Assembly (NCBI GenBank): GCA_000620205.1
Contig: JHVP01000003.1
Span: 1-64,000 of the forward strand
Origin: Geodermatophilaceae bacterium URHA0031
GTDB taxonomy: Bacteria; Actinomycetota; Actinomycetes; Mycobacteriales; Geodermatophilaceae
Direction: 5' to 3'
DNA: 64,000 bases
Below, piece by piece: positions 40,974 through 50,018 of this stretch. The position numbers and the translations under genes are program-made. Below the pieces are notes generated by a model. It made no database searches, was not told the origin of the DNA, and saw nothing but the letters and a program-made list of their open reading frames with translations. Positions within the stretch are counted from its first letter, which is position 1; every line of letters starts with the position of its first letter.

Positions 40974-41914
40974 GCCAGGCAGGTCAGCGGCGCACCGCCG
41001 TTGTAGGTGACCATGTCCCGCAGGGCGGCGAGGGCGTCGATCGGGCCGCCGGCCGGCGTCCCGGCCAGCTCGGCCATGGCCCGGTGCAGGTTGCCGACGA
41101 TCCGCTCGGGGTCGGTCCAGCCGGCGAACCGCCCCAGGTCGGTCTCCCTGGCCGCCTCGAGCGGTCCGACGCCCGCCGCGACGGCCTGCCGGGCGACGTC
41201 GAGGACGAAGCGCAGGTAGCCGAGCACGTCCTCGATCACGTCGGGTCCGCAGACCGGCCCGTGCCCCGGGACGATGGTGCGGGCGCCGAGCGGTCGCACC
41301 ACCTCCTCGAGCACGGTGATGGCGCCGGCCACCGACCCGGACAGCAGGAACGGCGTGCCGCCGTTGAACAGCAGGTCGCCGGCGTAGAGCACGGCGGCGT
41401 CCGGTACCCAGACGACGACGTCGTTGGTGGTGTGCGCCGGCCCGCCGACGTGGCGCACCTCGCAGGGCCGGTCCCCGAGCCAGAGGGTCATCCGGTCCGG
41501 GAAGGTCAGGAACGGCGGCGTGAACGGCAGCGCGCCCTGGTCGAACTCACCCCAGATGCCCGGCGGGTGGACCGGGCCCAGCGCGATCATCTCGGCGCGG
41601 GCGTTGTCCTGCGCCACGATGGTGGCCAGCGGCAGGAGCCCGTTGCCGGCCGTGTGGTCCGGGTGGTGGTGGGTGTTGAGCAGGGTGCGCACCGGCAGCG
41701 GCGTGACCCGCGCCAGCGCGTCCAGGTAGGTGCGGGTGCGCAGTTCGGTCGAGCAGGTGTCGATGCTCGTCACGCCGTCCGGGCCGACCAGGAACCCGGT
41801 GTTGTTCACCATCCAGCTGCCGTCGGGCTGCACGTAGGCGAACAGGCCGTCGCCGACCTCCTGGACGCTGGGAGCGCCTCCTCGCAGGACCGTCCCCTCG
41901 GTGACCGTGCTCAT
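40970..41914 (-). CDS. MBL-fold metallo-hydrolase
   Basis: A 314-residue metallo-beta-lactamase-fold hydrolase. The metal motif THHHPDHT (HxHxDH) lies near residues 80-88, with later ligands in GGPAHTTNDVV, LYAGDLLFNGG and VPGHGPV. The unusual N-terminal WMVNNTGFLVGPDGVTSIDTCST is typical of the SoxH/alkyl-hydrolase-like group. It is first in a two-gene unit with the FrsA-like hydrolase. Its substrate is unknown; a beta-lactamase role is unlikely given the lack of a signal peptide. Confidence 0.88.
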   Translation of the reverse strand: MSTVTEGTVLRGGAPSVQEVGDGLFAYVQPDGSWMVNNTGFLVGPDGVTSIDTCSTELRTRTYLDALARVTPLPVRTLLNTHHHPDHTAGNGLLPLATIVAQDNARAEMIALGPVHPPGIWGEFDQGALPFTPPFLTFPDRMTLWLGDRPCEVRHVGGPAHTTNDVVVWVPDAAVLYAGDLLFNGGTPFLLSGSVAGAITVLEEVVRPLGARTIVPGHGPVCGPDVIEDVLGYLRFVLDVARQAVAAGVGPLEAARETDLGRFAGWTDPERIVGNLHRAMAELAGTPAGGPIDALAALRDMVTYNGGAPLTCLA

Positions 41915-42039
41915 CGGCGCAGACCCTCCCGACCTCGTCGTCCGCCCGCGACCGACCCGCGGCGACTGCCTGCCGGGAGGCTAGGCCGCCGGCCGGCGGC
42001 TCGGCACGCCAGGGCAGCCGGTCGGCGGAGGATGGGTGC

Positions 42040-42933
42040 GTGCCCACCCTCGCGACCGCGCTCGCCGCCGGACCCGTCGTCCTGGACGGCGGGCTGTCCA
42101 CCGAGCTGGAGTCCCGCGGGCACGACGTCACCTCGGCGCTGTGGTCGGCCCGGCTGCTGCGGGACGACCCGGCCGCCGTGGTGGCCGCGCACGCCGCCTT
42201 CGCCGCGGCGGGCGCCCAGGTCGCCACCACCGCGAGCTACCAGGCCACCTTCCCGGGCTTCGCCGCCGCCGGCATCGACGAGGCCGAGGCCCGCCGGTTG
42301 ATGACCCGCTCGGTGCAGCTGGCCCGGGAGGGCGCCCCGGGCGGCTGGGTCGCCGCCTCGGTCGGCCCCTACGGCGCGTTCCTCGCCGACGGGTCGGAGT
42401 ACACCGGCGACTACGTCACCGACCTGACCGTCGCGGACCTGCGAGCCTTCCACCGCCCCCGCCTGCAGGTGCTGGCCGAGGCCGGCGCCGACGTGCTGGC
42501 CTGCGAGACGCTGCCCGCGGTGGCCGAGGTCGAGGCGCTGCTGGCGGAGCTGGCCGACCTCGACGTCCCGGCGTGGCTGTCGCTGACCGTCGTGGTCGAC
42601 GCCGCCGGGGTCCCGCGCACCCGCCGCGGCGAACGGCTGGCGGACGTCGCCGCGCTGGCCCGCGACGTCGACGCGGTGATCGCCGTCGGGGTGAACTGCA
42701 CCGACCCGGCCGCGGTCCCGGTCGCCGTCGCGGTGGCCGCGGCCGCCGGCGGCAAGCCGGGCGTCGCCTACCCCAACAGCGGGGAGAGGTGGGACGCCGC
42801 CGCGCGCCGCTGGACGGGCCGGCCCGGCGTGGGGGACGTGGCGGGGTGGCTGGCCGCCGGAGCCCGGCTGGTCGGCGGCTGCTGCCGGGTCCGGCCGGAC
42901 GACGTCCGCACGATCGCGGACGCCGTCCGGTAG
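42040..42933 (+). CDS. mmuM: Homocysteine S-methyltransferase
   Basis: Transfers a methyl group to homocysteine, usually from S-methylmethionine, forming methionine. The 297 residues begin with VVLDGGLSTELESRGHD, and contain GVNCTDP with the first zinc cysteine and the C-terminal zinc pair VGGCCRV. Length and motifs match the MmuM/BHMT-like family. GGAGG lies about 10 bases before GTG 42040. It is divergent from the MBL gene. No S-methylmethionine permease is adjacent. Confidence 0.92.
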   Translation: MPTLATALAAGPVVLDGGLSTELESRGHDVTSALWSARLLRDDPAAVVAAHAAFAAAGAQVATTASYQATFPGFAAAGIDEAEARRLMTRSVQLAREGAPGGWVAASVGPYGAFLADGSEYTGDYVTDLTVADLRAFHRPRLQVLAEAGADVLACETLPAVAEVEALLAELADLDVPAWLSLTVVVDAAGVPRTRRGERLADVAALARDVDAVIAVGVNCTDPAAVPVAVAVAAAAGGKPGVAYPNSGERWDAAARRWTGRPGVGDVAGWLAAGARLVGGCCRVRPDDVRTIADAVR

Positions 42934-42934
42934 C

Positions 42935-43432
42935 TCAGGCCGGGACGGGATCCGGGCCGTGCGCACCACCCGGTCGGCAGCGCACCAGCCGGCGCACCGT
43001 GAGCCAGCTGCCGCGCAGCGCCCCGTGCTCGTCCAGCGCCTGGACCGCGTACGCCGAGCAGGTCGGCGTGAAGTGGCACCGGGCGGGACGGCGCGGACTG
43101 ATCTCCCGCTGGTACAGCCGCACCGCCGCGATGAGCCGGTCGGCCGGCCGGCCCCCGGACCCGAGCTCGACCCGCCGCCAGGACGACGGCCCCATCAGCA
43201 GCAGGTCCATGCCGCAGCCCAGTGACTCCGCCAGGCAGCAGCCGGTGTTGAGCAGGAGCAGGTCGCGCAGGCAGCCGCCGCCGCCCCCACCGCCGTAGCC
43301 GCGGCGGTATCCGTACCCCGGCGGCGGGCCGTACCCGCGGCCGTAGCCAGGTCCGTAGCCCTGTCCGTAGCCACGGCCCCAGCCACGCCGCCGCCGGGGT
43401 CCGCCCCCGCCCCAGCCCCAGACGAAGACCAT
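42935..43432 (-). CDS. yidD: YidD membrane-insertion factor with Gly/Tyr-rich N-terminus
   Basis: A 165-residue protein in three parts. Residues about 5-53 are a Gly/Tyr/Arg repeat (RGYGQGYGPGYGRGYG). About 54-82 form a Cys-rich hydrophobic stretch (CLRDLLLLNTGCCLAESLGCGMDLLLMG). About 98-165 are the YidD domain, with LYQREISPRRPARCHFTPTCSAYAVQALDEHG and its conserved cysteines. Canonical YidD has about 70-100 residues and sits beside yidC/rnpA; this one does not. The start ATG 43432 overlaps the upstream SDR stop (TGATG). Confidence 0.85.
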   Translation of the reverse strand: MVFVWGWGGGGPRRRRGWGRGYGQGYGPGYGRGYGPPPGYGYRRGYGGGGGGGCLRDLLLLNTGCCLAESLGCGMDLLLMGPSSWRRVELGSGGRPADRLIAAVRLYQREISPRRPARCHFTPTCSAYAVQALDEHGALRGSWLTVRRLVRCRPGGAHGPDPVPA

Positions 43433-44289
43433 CAGAGGATGGGGTTTCCGCCGGTCACCGCGACGCGGGCCCCGGAGACGTAGCTGGCCTCGTCGCTGGC
43501 CAGCAGCACGTAGACGGGGGCGAGCTCGGCCGGCTGGGCCGCACGGCCCAGCGGCACCTGCTGACCGAAGCTGGCCACCTTCTCCTCGGGCATGGTCGAG
43601 GGGATCAGCGGCGTCCACACCGGGCCGGGGGCCACGCTGTTGGCCCGGATCCCCTTCTCGGCGTAGAGCTGGGCGAGGCTGGCGGTGAAGTTGGCGATGC
43701 CGGCCTTGGTCATCGCGTAGACGGCGAGCGTCGGGCTGGGCATGTCGGAGTTCACCGACGACGAGTTGATGATCGACGAGCCCGGCTGCATGTGCGGGAT
43801 CGCGTCCTTGCACAGCGTGAACATGGCGCCGAGGTTCAGCCCGACCGTCAGGTCCCACTCCTCGTCGGAGATCTCCTCCAGCGACTCGTGCGTCATCTGG
43901 TAGGCGGCGTTGTTGACCAGGATGTCGATGCCGCCGAGCGCTTCGACGGCCTTGGGGACGACCGTCCTGGCGTGGGCCCGGTCGGACAGGTCACCGGCGA
44001 CGAGCACGCACTTCCGGCCGGCCTCCTCGACGTACCGCGCGGTGTCCTTGGCGTCGTCGTGCTCGTTGAGGTAGGCGATCAGCACGTCGGCGCCCTCGCG
44101 GGCGAAGGCGATCGCGACAGCGCGGCCGATGCCGCTGTCGCCGCCCGTGATCACGGCCCGCTTGCCGGTGAGCTTCCCGGACCCGCGGTAGCTCTCCTCG
44201 CCGTGGTCGGGCTTCGGGGTCATCTCGCCGAGGACGCCGGGTGGGGTCTGCTGCTGCTCGGGCTGGGACTCGGGGCGCGGTGACGACAC
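43432..44289 (-). CDS. SDR oxidoreductase, general-stress type
   Basis: A 285-residue SDR resembling B. subtilis GsiB-region/Gsp39-like (YdaD, YhxC) proteins. A Gln/Pro-rich N-terminus (ESQPEQQQTPPGVLGEMTPKPDHGEESYRGSGKLTGK) leads to the NAD(P) motif TGGDSGIGRA, NNAAY, the SSS/YAMTK catalytic set and the C-terminal VLLASDEASYVSGARVAVTGG. The start GTG 44289 is fixed by AGGAGGAAC 4 bases before it. It may belong to a stress regulon, as in Bacillus; there is no sigma-B-like promoter I can identify. Confidence 0.9.
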   Translation of the reverse strand: MSSPRPESQPEQQQTPPGVLGEMTPKPDHGEESYRGSGKLTGKRAVITGGDSGIGRAVAIAFAREGADVLIAYLNEHDDAKDTARYVEEAGRKCVLVAGDLSDRAHARTVVPKAVEALGGIDILVNNAAYQMTHESLEEISDEEWDLTVGLNLGAMFTLCKDAIPHMQPGSSIINSSSVNSDMPSPTLAVYAMTKAGIANFTASLAQLYAEKGIRANSVAPGPVWTPLIPSTMPEEKVASFGQQVPLGRAAQPAELAPVYVLLASDEASYVSGARVAVTGGNPIL

Positions 44290-44541
44290 GGTGGTTCCTC
44301 CTGCATGGGTGGGGCGGCATCCCCGCGCTCTGCTCACGCGGTCGGTGCGGGTCGGGCACCGACCCGGTGCCGCGTCCACCCCCGCCTACCCGGTCCCGTC
44401 GGCGGGACACCTGGAGTCGCTGGCGTTGGCCAACGGCCTCACCTCCGGCGTGCTGGGCCGGCAGCGCACCGCCGACGACGCGCTGCGGCAGCAGCTGGAC
44501 CGGGTGCTGCTCCCTGGCGGCGGCTGGCCGGGCCCGGACAG
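44290..44541. other. Intergenic stretch with no supported gene
   Basis: Between the SDR start and the hairpin at 44542 I see no supported gene. One plus-strand frame reads a helix-like HLESLALANGLTSGVLGRQRTADDALRQQLDRVLL segment (about 44409-44513). It has no clear start and no stop before the downstream helicase, so it may be a remnant. Confidence 0.4.
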
Positions 44542-44606
44542 CCGGCGACCCGGGAGGTGCCGAGGGAGCGCCACGCTGCGCGCCTCGACACCTCCCGGGT
44601 CGCCGG
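44542..44606 (-). terminator. Long hairpin after the CxxC miniprotein
   Basis: Perfect 18-bp arms (44542-44559 CCGGCGACCCGGGAGGTG, 44589-44606) continue after one mismatch with 5 more pairs, with a loop of about 16 nt. It starts 8 bases after the stop of the small gene at 44615-44764 on the minus strand, and could end its transcript. Confidence 0.6.
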
Positions 44607-44614
44607 GTCCTCCG

Positions 44615-44764
44615 TCAGGCCGTGCGGGTCCCGGCAGCCGTGCGGCCGCGGACGGCGAAGGCCGTTCCCGTCCGGGGCTGGTCCCAGCGCATCTCCAGCC
44701 GGCGACGCCCCGCCCCGTCGACCACGGACACCCAGCTGCACTGCGGGCAGTCCTGCACGCTCAT
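44615..44764 (-). CDS. 49-residue CxxC miniprotein
   Basis: A very short gene: ATG 44764 preceded by GGAGGGCTG (good Shine-Dalgarno), ending at TGA 44615. The product begins MSVQDCPQCSWVSVVDGAG and continues with RRRLEMRWDQPRTGTAFAVRGR. The CPQC knuckle suggests a single zinc-ribbon half, or a metal/redox site. Support: strong RBS, in-frame stop just before a long hairpin, and a plausible amino-acid pattern. Function unknown; it is oppositely oriented to the DUF3516 helicase. Confidence 0.55.
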   Translation of the reverse strand: MSVQDCPQCSWVSVVDGAGRRRLEMRWDQPRTGTAFAVRGRTAAGTRTA

Positions 44765-44920
44765 CAGCCCTCCACCTCTCGTTCACCTGCTGTTCACCTT
44801 CTGGACAGCAGACGGCCACCCTACGCACTGCCGGAGGCATGGCCACCGGATCGCGACCGCGTGTCCCCCGGAGGAGTCGCCGCCGGGGGTCCCGGGTCAT
44901 CGGGCACCCTGGTGGGCACG

Positions 44921-47530
44921 ATGACGCTCTCCCCCGCCGGCACCGACTCGATCCCGGCCGACTCCCCCGCCACCGCACTCCCCTCGCCGGACGCGTCGGC
45001 GCTGATCGCCGACCCCGACGACCTGTCGGAGCTCTTCGCCCTCGGCGGCGACCCGGATGCGGTCTTCGCCCGGTTCGCCGCATGGGCCGACGACGCCGGC
45101 ACGCCGCTGTACCCGGCGCAGGAGGAGGCGCTGATCGAGCTGGTCAGCGGGGCGAACGTCGTGCTGGCCACCCCGACCGGCTCGGGCAAGTCGCTGGTGG
45201 CGACCGGCGCGCAGTACGCCGCGCTGGCCGCGGACGAGGTGAGCTTCTACACCGCGCCGATCAAGGCGCTGGTCAGTGAGAAGTTCTTCGCCCTGTGCGG
45301 CGTCTTCGGCGCGGCCAACGTCGGCATGCTCACCGGTGACGCGAGCGTCAACGCCGATGCGCCGATCATCGCCTGCACCGCCGAGGTGCTGGCCAACATC
45401 GCGCTGCGCGAGGGGCCGGACGCCGACATCGGCCTCGTGGTCATGGACGAGTTCCACTTCTACGGCGACCCGGACCGCGGCTGGGCCTGGCAGGTGCCGC
45501 TCATCGAGCTGCCGAAGGCGCAGTTCCTGCTGATGTCGGCCACCCTCGGGGACACCGACGCGCTGCGCGAGGACCTCACCCGGCGCACCGGGCGGCCCAC
45601 GGCGCTGGTCGCCAACGCCGAGCGCCCGGTGCCGCTGCACCACTACTACGCGACCACGCCCATGCACGAGACGATCGACGAGCTGCTCTCCACCAAGCAG
45701 GCCCCCGTCTACGTCGTCCACTTCACCCAGGCCTCGGCGCTGGAGCGGGCGCAGGCGCTGATGAGCGTGAACGTCTCCACCAAGGAGGAGAAGCAGGCCA
45801 TCGCCGACCAGATCGGCGGGTTCCGCTTCTCCTCCGCCTTCGGGACGACGCTGTCCCGGCTGGTCCGGCACGGCATCGGCGTGCACCACGCCGGGATGCT
45901 GCCCAAGTACCGGCGGCTGGTCGAGCAGCTGGCCCAGGCCGGGCTGCTCAAGGTCATCTGCGGCACCGACACCCTGGGCGTGGGCATCAACGTGCCGATC
46001 CGGACCGTCGTGTTCTCCGCGCTGAGCAAGTACGACGGCACCCGCACCCGGCTGCTCAACGCCCGGGAGTTCCACCAGATCGCCGGGCGGGCCGGGCGCG
46101 CCGGCTACGACACCGCCGGCACCGTCGTCGTCCAGGCGCCCGAGCACGAGGTGGAGAACCTCAAGCAGTTCGCGAAGGTCGCCGACGACCCGAAGAAGCG
46201 CCGCAAGCTGGTCCGCCGCAAGGCCCCGGAGGGCATGGTGCCGTGGAGCGAGGCGACCCAGCAGCGCCTCATCGCCGCCGAGCCGGAGCCGCTGAGCAGC
46301 CACTTCCGGGTCTCCACCGGGATGATCCTCAACGTGCTGGCCCGGCCCGGTGACCCGGTCGCCGCGCTGCGGCACCTGCTCACCGACAACCACGAGCCGC
46401 GCAAGCGCCAGCTGCGGCACATCCGTGAGGCGATCGGCATCGCCCGGTCGCTGATCACCGCCGGGATCGTCGTCCGGCTCGACGAGCCGGAGGCCGACGG
46501 GCGGCGCTACCGGCTGACCGTCGACCTGCCGCCGGACTTCCAGCTCAACCAGCCGCTGTCCACCTTCGCGCTGGCCGCGATCGGCCTGCTGGACGCCGAG
46601 TCGGACACCTACCCCCTGGACGTGGTGAGCGTCATCGAGGCCACCCTGGACGACCCGCGGCAGATCCTGGCCGCGCAGCTGAACAAGGCCAAGGGCGCCG
46701 CGGTGGCGCAGATGAAGGCCGAGGGCATCGAGTACGACGAGCGGATGGAGCTGCTGGAGGAGATCACCTACCCCCAGCCGCTCAAGGAGCTCCTCGAGCA
46801 CGCCTTCGAGGTCTACGTCTCCGGGAACCCGTGGGCGGCCGACGCCCAGCTGTCCCCCAAGTCCGTGGTGCGGGACATGTGGGAGCAGGCGATGACCTTC
46901 CGGGAGCTGGTGAACACCTACCAGCTCACCCGCTCCGAGGGAGCGGTGCTCCGCTACCTGTCCGACGCGTTCAAGGCGCTGCGTTCCGGCGTGCCGGCCG
47001 AGGCCCGCACCGAGGAGGTCACCGACCTGGTCGAGTGGCTGGGCGAGCTGGTGCGCCAGGTGGACTCCTCGCTGCTGGACGAGTGGGAGCAGCTGACCAG
47101 CCCCGACCAGCCGCTGGACGCGCCGGTCGCCGTCCCGGCCCGGCCGCGGCCGCTGACCGGCAACGAGCGGGCGTTCACCGCGATGGTGCGCAACGCCCTG
47201 TTCCGCCGGGTGGAGCTCATCGCGCGGCGCCGCTGGTACGACCTGGGCGAGCTGGACCAGGGCGCGGGGTGGGACGCCGACCGCTGGGGCGAGGTCGTGC
47301 AGGCCTACTTCGCCGAGCACGGTGAGCTCAACACCGGTGGCGATGCCCGAGGCCCCGCGCTGCTGGTCATCGACCGGTCCGAGCCGGGCCTGTGGCGGGT
47401 GCGGCAGATCCTCGACGACCCGGCCGGCGACCACGACTGGGGCTTCGACGTCGAGGTCGACCTGGAAGCCTCGGACGAGGAGGGCGTCGTGGTGATGCGC
47501 CTGGTCGACGCCGGCCGCAAGGACTCCTGA
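44921..47530 (+). CDS. DEAD/DEAH-box helicase with DUF3516 C-terminus
   Basis: An 869-residue superfamily 2 helicase of the Ski2/Mtr4-like group. Walker A is ATPTGSGKS (motif I), motif II is DEFH in VVMDEFHFYGDP, motif III is LLMSATLGD, and motif VI is HQIAGRAGRAGYD. The C-terminal half (from about 420) matches the actinobacterial DUF3516 extension (LLEEITYPQPLKELLEHAFEVY, TYQLTRSEGAVLRYLSDAFKAL). It is probably an RNA helicase in RNA processing or decay. The start is ATG 44921; an upstream in-frame extension to 44291 has non-coding character. Confidence 0.92.
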   Translation: MTLSPAGTDSIPADSPATALPSPDASALIADPDDLSELFALGGDPDAVFARFAAWADDAGTPLYPAQEEALIELVSGANVVLATPTGSGKSLVATGAQYAALAADEVSFYTAPIKALVSEKFFALCGVFGAANVGMLTGDASVNADAPIIACTAEVLANIALREGPDADIGLVVMDEFHFYGDPDRGWAWQVPLIELPKAQFLLMSATLGDTDALREDLTRRTGRPTALVANAERPVPLHHYYATTPMHETIDELLSTKQAPVYVVHFTQASALERAQALMSVNVSTKEEKQAIADQIGGFRFSSAFGTTLSRLVRHGIGVHHAGMLPKYRRLVEQLAQAGLLKVICGTDTLGVGINVPIRTVVFSALSKYDGTRTRLLNAREFHQIAGRAGRAGYDTAGTVVVQAPEHEVENLKQFAKVADDPKKRRKLVRRKAPEGMVPWSEATQQRLIAAEPEPLSSHFRVSTGMILNVLARPGDPVAALRHLLTDNHEPRKRQLRHIREAIGIARSLITAGIVVRLDEPEADGRRYRLTVDLPPDFQLNQPLSTFALAAIGLLDAESDTYPLDVVSVIEATLDDPRQILAAQLNKAKGAAVAQMKAEGIEYDERMELLEEITYPQPLKELLEHAFEVYVSGNPWAADAQLSPKSVVRDMWEQAMTFRELVNTYQLTRSEGAVLRYLSDAFKALRSGVPAEARTEEVTDLVEWLGELVRQVDSSLLDEWEQLTSPDQPLDAPVAVPARPRPLTGNERAFTAMVRNALFRRVELIARRRWYDLGELDQGAGWDADRWGEVVQAYFAEHGELNTGGDARGPALLVIDRSEPGLWRVRQILDDPAGDHDWGFDVEVDLEASDEEGVVVMRLVDAGRKDS

Positions 47531-47617
47531 GGGCCCCGTCGTCCCCGGGCCGGGCCCGGACTGCCCCGGATGAGGGATGGAGAGCGGAACGACCCGTGCC
47601 GAAACAATGCTCGACGA

Positions 47618-47648
47618 GGGAGTCCGCCCGACGGGGGCGGGGGCTCCC
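47618..47648 (+). terminator. Bipartite GC hairpin between helicase and GGDEF-EAL gene
   Basis: GGGAG (47618-47622) pairs with CTCCC (47644-47648), and CCGCCC (47624-47629) pairs with GGGCGG (47635-47640). This gives 11 pairs around a 5-base loop, with small bulges. It lies 88 bases after the helicase stop and 21 bases before ATG 47670, so it could terminate the helicase transcript or structure the leader of the next gene. Confidence 0.45.
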
Positions 47649-47669
47649 TGCAGGAGACGGGCAAGGTGG

Positions 47670-50018
47670 ATGGGCGACTTCCCCGCGGCGCGGCCGGGCA
47701 GCGGCCGGGTGGCTGCGCGATGGTCACGGGCGGCGCTGCTCCCCCGGCCGGCCGAGCTGCTGCGCCGGCCCGCCGAGCCGGTCGAACGCGTCCGGTGGCT
47801 GTTCGCCCTCTCGGCCCTGGCCGCCCTGTTCCTGACCCCCATCGGCATGCTGGTCGAAGGTGACGGCTGGACGCTCGCGCTGGTCGCCGTCTCCTGCACC
47901 GGCCTCGCCGTCTCGTGGGCGCACCGCTACCGCACCCGCGCGGTGCCGCTCGCCCTGGACCTCACCGACGCGCTGTGCCTGCTGCTGTTCGCCCTGGCCT
48001 GCACGCAGCCGGCCATCGCGTTCGGCGTGGTGGTCCCGGCGCTGTGGTTCCGCGGTGCCTACGGCAGCAACGGTCGGGTCGCCGGCTACGCCGTCGGGGC
48101 GTGCCTGGCGATCTCGCTGGCGGTGCCGCTGTGGGGCGTCGTCCCCGGGCAGGCGCCCTGGACCTCGCCGGCGCCGGTGCTCGGCTCGCTGCCGGTCATC
48201 GCGATCAACGCGCTCGTCGCCCGCCAGCTCGCGCTGGGTCTGTTCCAGCGGGACCTGGACCACGAGCGGGACGGCGCCCTGGCGGCGTTCGCCGGCCGGC
48301 TGATCGGCGTCACCGACCGGCTGGCGGTGATCGCGGCGTCCTGGGTGACCGCCGAGGCGATCTGCCGCTCGACACCCGGGCTGCACTCGGCGGTCGTCTA
48401 CGACGAGGGCGGGGACGTCCTCCGCGTCTCCGGGACGGCCGGCGGGTGGCGCCGCCAGCCCCGCACGCTGCCGCGCGACCTGCTGCCGGTCGGACCGATC
48501 GGCTCCGAAGGGGTGGTCGTCACCGCCCCGCCGGAGCTGGTGCTGGCCTCCGGCGTGGCCGCCGAGTGGCTCTGCCTGGCACTCCCGGACACCCCGGGCG
48601 GCTACATGCTGCTGGGCGCCGGCCCCCGGGTGCCCCGGGAGGGCGTCGTCGCGACCCGCTCGATGCTGGCCCAGGTCGCGCTGTCCCTGCGCACCTGCGA
48701 CGCGCACGACGAGCTCCGCGCCCAGGCCCGCACCGACGGGCTCACCGGCCTGGCCAACCGGCCCGCCTTCTCCGCCGTGCTGGCGCAGGCGCTGGCCACC
48801 CCGGGCACCGAGTCCTGGCTGCTGTTCCTGGACCTGGACGACTTCAAGGTCGTCAACGACGAGCTGGGCCACCTCGCCGGCGACCGGCTGCTGGCCCACC
48901 TCGGCGTCCAGCTCAGCTCGGTGCTGCGCGGCGGTGACCTGTGCGCCCGGTTGGGCGGGGACGAGTTCGCGGTGCTGCTGCGCGGCGCCGGCGAGGCCGA
49001 CGCCCGGGCGCTCGGCCAGCGGCTGGTGCAGCTGATCTCGACGCCCGTCCAGCTGGCGGAGGGTCTGGCCCGGATCGGTGCCAGCGTCGGGGTGACCCCG
49101 GTTCTTGCCGGCCAGCCCGAGAGCCTCGTCGTCCACCAGGCCGACGTCGCGATGTACGCGGCGAAGGCGGCCGGCAAGAACCGGGTCCAGTTCTTCTCCC
49201 CCGCCCTGCTGCAGCTCGACGACCGGGCGGCCGCCGAGGCCGAGCTGCGGGCGGCCGTCGAGGACGGCCAGCTGGTGATCGCCTACCAGCCGGTGCTGGC
49301 CGCGGCCGACGGCCGCTGCACCGCCGTCGAGGCGCTGGTGCGCTGGCAGCACCCGACCCGCGGCCTGCTCGGTCCGGACCAGTTCCTCGGCCTGGCCGAG
49401 GAGACCGGCGCCGTCCTCCCGCTCGGTGAGTGGGTGCTCCGTTCGGCCTGCCTCGACGCGGTCGGCTGGGACGACGGGACGACGCCGGTCGCCCTGCACG
49501 TCAACGCCTCCCCCGTGCAGCTGGCGCACCCGCAGTTCGTGGACCTGGTCCGGGATGCGCTGGCCGACGCCGGCCTGGCCGCGGACCGGCTGGTCGTCGA
49601 GGTCACCGAGACCACGGTGCTCGACTCCCCCGCGGTGTCCGCGACGCTGGACGAGCTCGTCCGGCTCGGGGTCGTGATCGCGCTGGACGACTTCGGCACC
49701 GGCTACTCCGCGCTGACCACCCTGCGCAGCCTGCCGATCGACATCGTGAAGATCGACAAGTCCTTCGTGGCCGGCGCGCTCACCCAGGCCGCCGACGCCG
49801 CCGTGGTCGAGGCGATCGTCCAGATGGCCGGCCGGCTGGGGCTGACCACCGTCGCCGAGGGCGTGGAGTCCGCCGAGCAGGAGGCCTTCCTCCAGGCTGC
49901 GGGGATCACCGCCCTGCAGGGCTTCCGGTACCTGCGGCCCGCTCCGGCCGCCGACTTCTCCCGCTGGCTGGCGGACAACCGGCGGCGGGCGCCCGACGGC
50001 GAGCTCGCGCCCGCTTAA
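47670..50018 (+). CDS. Membrane-bound GGDEF-EAL protein
   Basis: About 782 residues if started at ATG 47670; in-frame ATGs at 47577 and 47607 would lengthen it but cross a hairpin. The N-terminal region has about six membrane helices (WLFALSALAALFLTPIGML onward), probably a MASE-like sensor. A GAF-like region follows, then GGDEF (RLGGDEFAVLL, about 429-433, with an RGGD inhibitory site 5 residues before), then EAL with EALVRW, VNASPVQL, VTETTVL, DDFGTGYSAL and AEGVESAEQ. Both catalytic motif sets look intact, so it may make and degrade c-di-GMP. Its stop interlocks with the convergent gene at 50015. Confidence 0.9.
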   Translation: MGDFPAARPGSGRVAARWSRAALLPRPAELLRRPAEPVERVRWLFALSALAALFLTPIGMLVEGDGWTLALVAVSCTGLAVSWAHRYRTRAVPLALDLTDALCLLLFALACTQPAIAFGVVVPALWFRGAYGSNGRVAGYAVGACLAISLAVPLWGVVPGQAPWTSPAPVLGSLPVIAINALVARQLALGLFQRDLDHERDGALAAFAGRLIGVTDRLAVIAASWVTAEAICRSTPGLHSAVVYDEGGDVLRVSGTAGGWRRQPRTLPRDLLPVGPIGSEGVVVTAPPELVLASGVAAEWLCLALPDTPGGYMLLGAGPRVPREGVVATRSMLAQVALSLRTCDAHDELRAQARTDGLTGLANRPAFSAVLAQALATPGTESWLLFLDLDDFKVVNDELGHLAGDRLLAHLGVQLSSVLRGGDLCARLGGDEFAVLLRGAGEADARALGQRLVQLISTPVQLAEGLARIGASVGVTPVLAGQPESLVVHQADVAMYAAKAAGKNRVQFFSPALLQLDDRAAAEAELRAAVEDGQLVIAYQPVLAAADGRCTAVEALVRWQHPTRGLLGPDQFLGLAEETGAVLPLGEWVLRSACLDAVGWDDGTTPVALHVNASPVQLAHPQFVDLVRDALADAGLAADRLVVEVTETTVLDSPAVSATLDELVRLGVVIALDDFGTGYSALTTLRSLPIDIVKIDKSFVAGALTQAADAAVVEAIVQMAGRLGLTTVAEGVESAEQEAFLQAAGITALQGFRYLRPAPAADFSRWLADNRRRAPDGELAPA

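Noticed and set aside
44291-44920. In-frame N-terminal extension of the DUF3516 helicase
   Set aside because: The residues before ATG 44921 are Pro/Arg/Ser-rich, cross a long hairpin and a small gene on the other strand, and are not part of the helicase family.
47618-47648. Possible c-di-GMP riboswitch before the GGDEF-EAL gene
   Set aside because: The hairpin is simple, lacks the GEMM-type conserved core and tetraloop/receptor elements, and is as well explained as a terminator.
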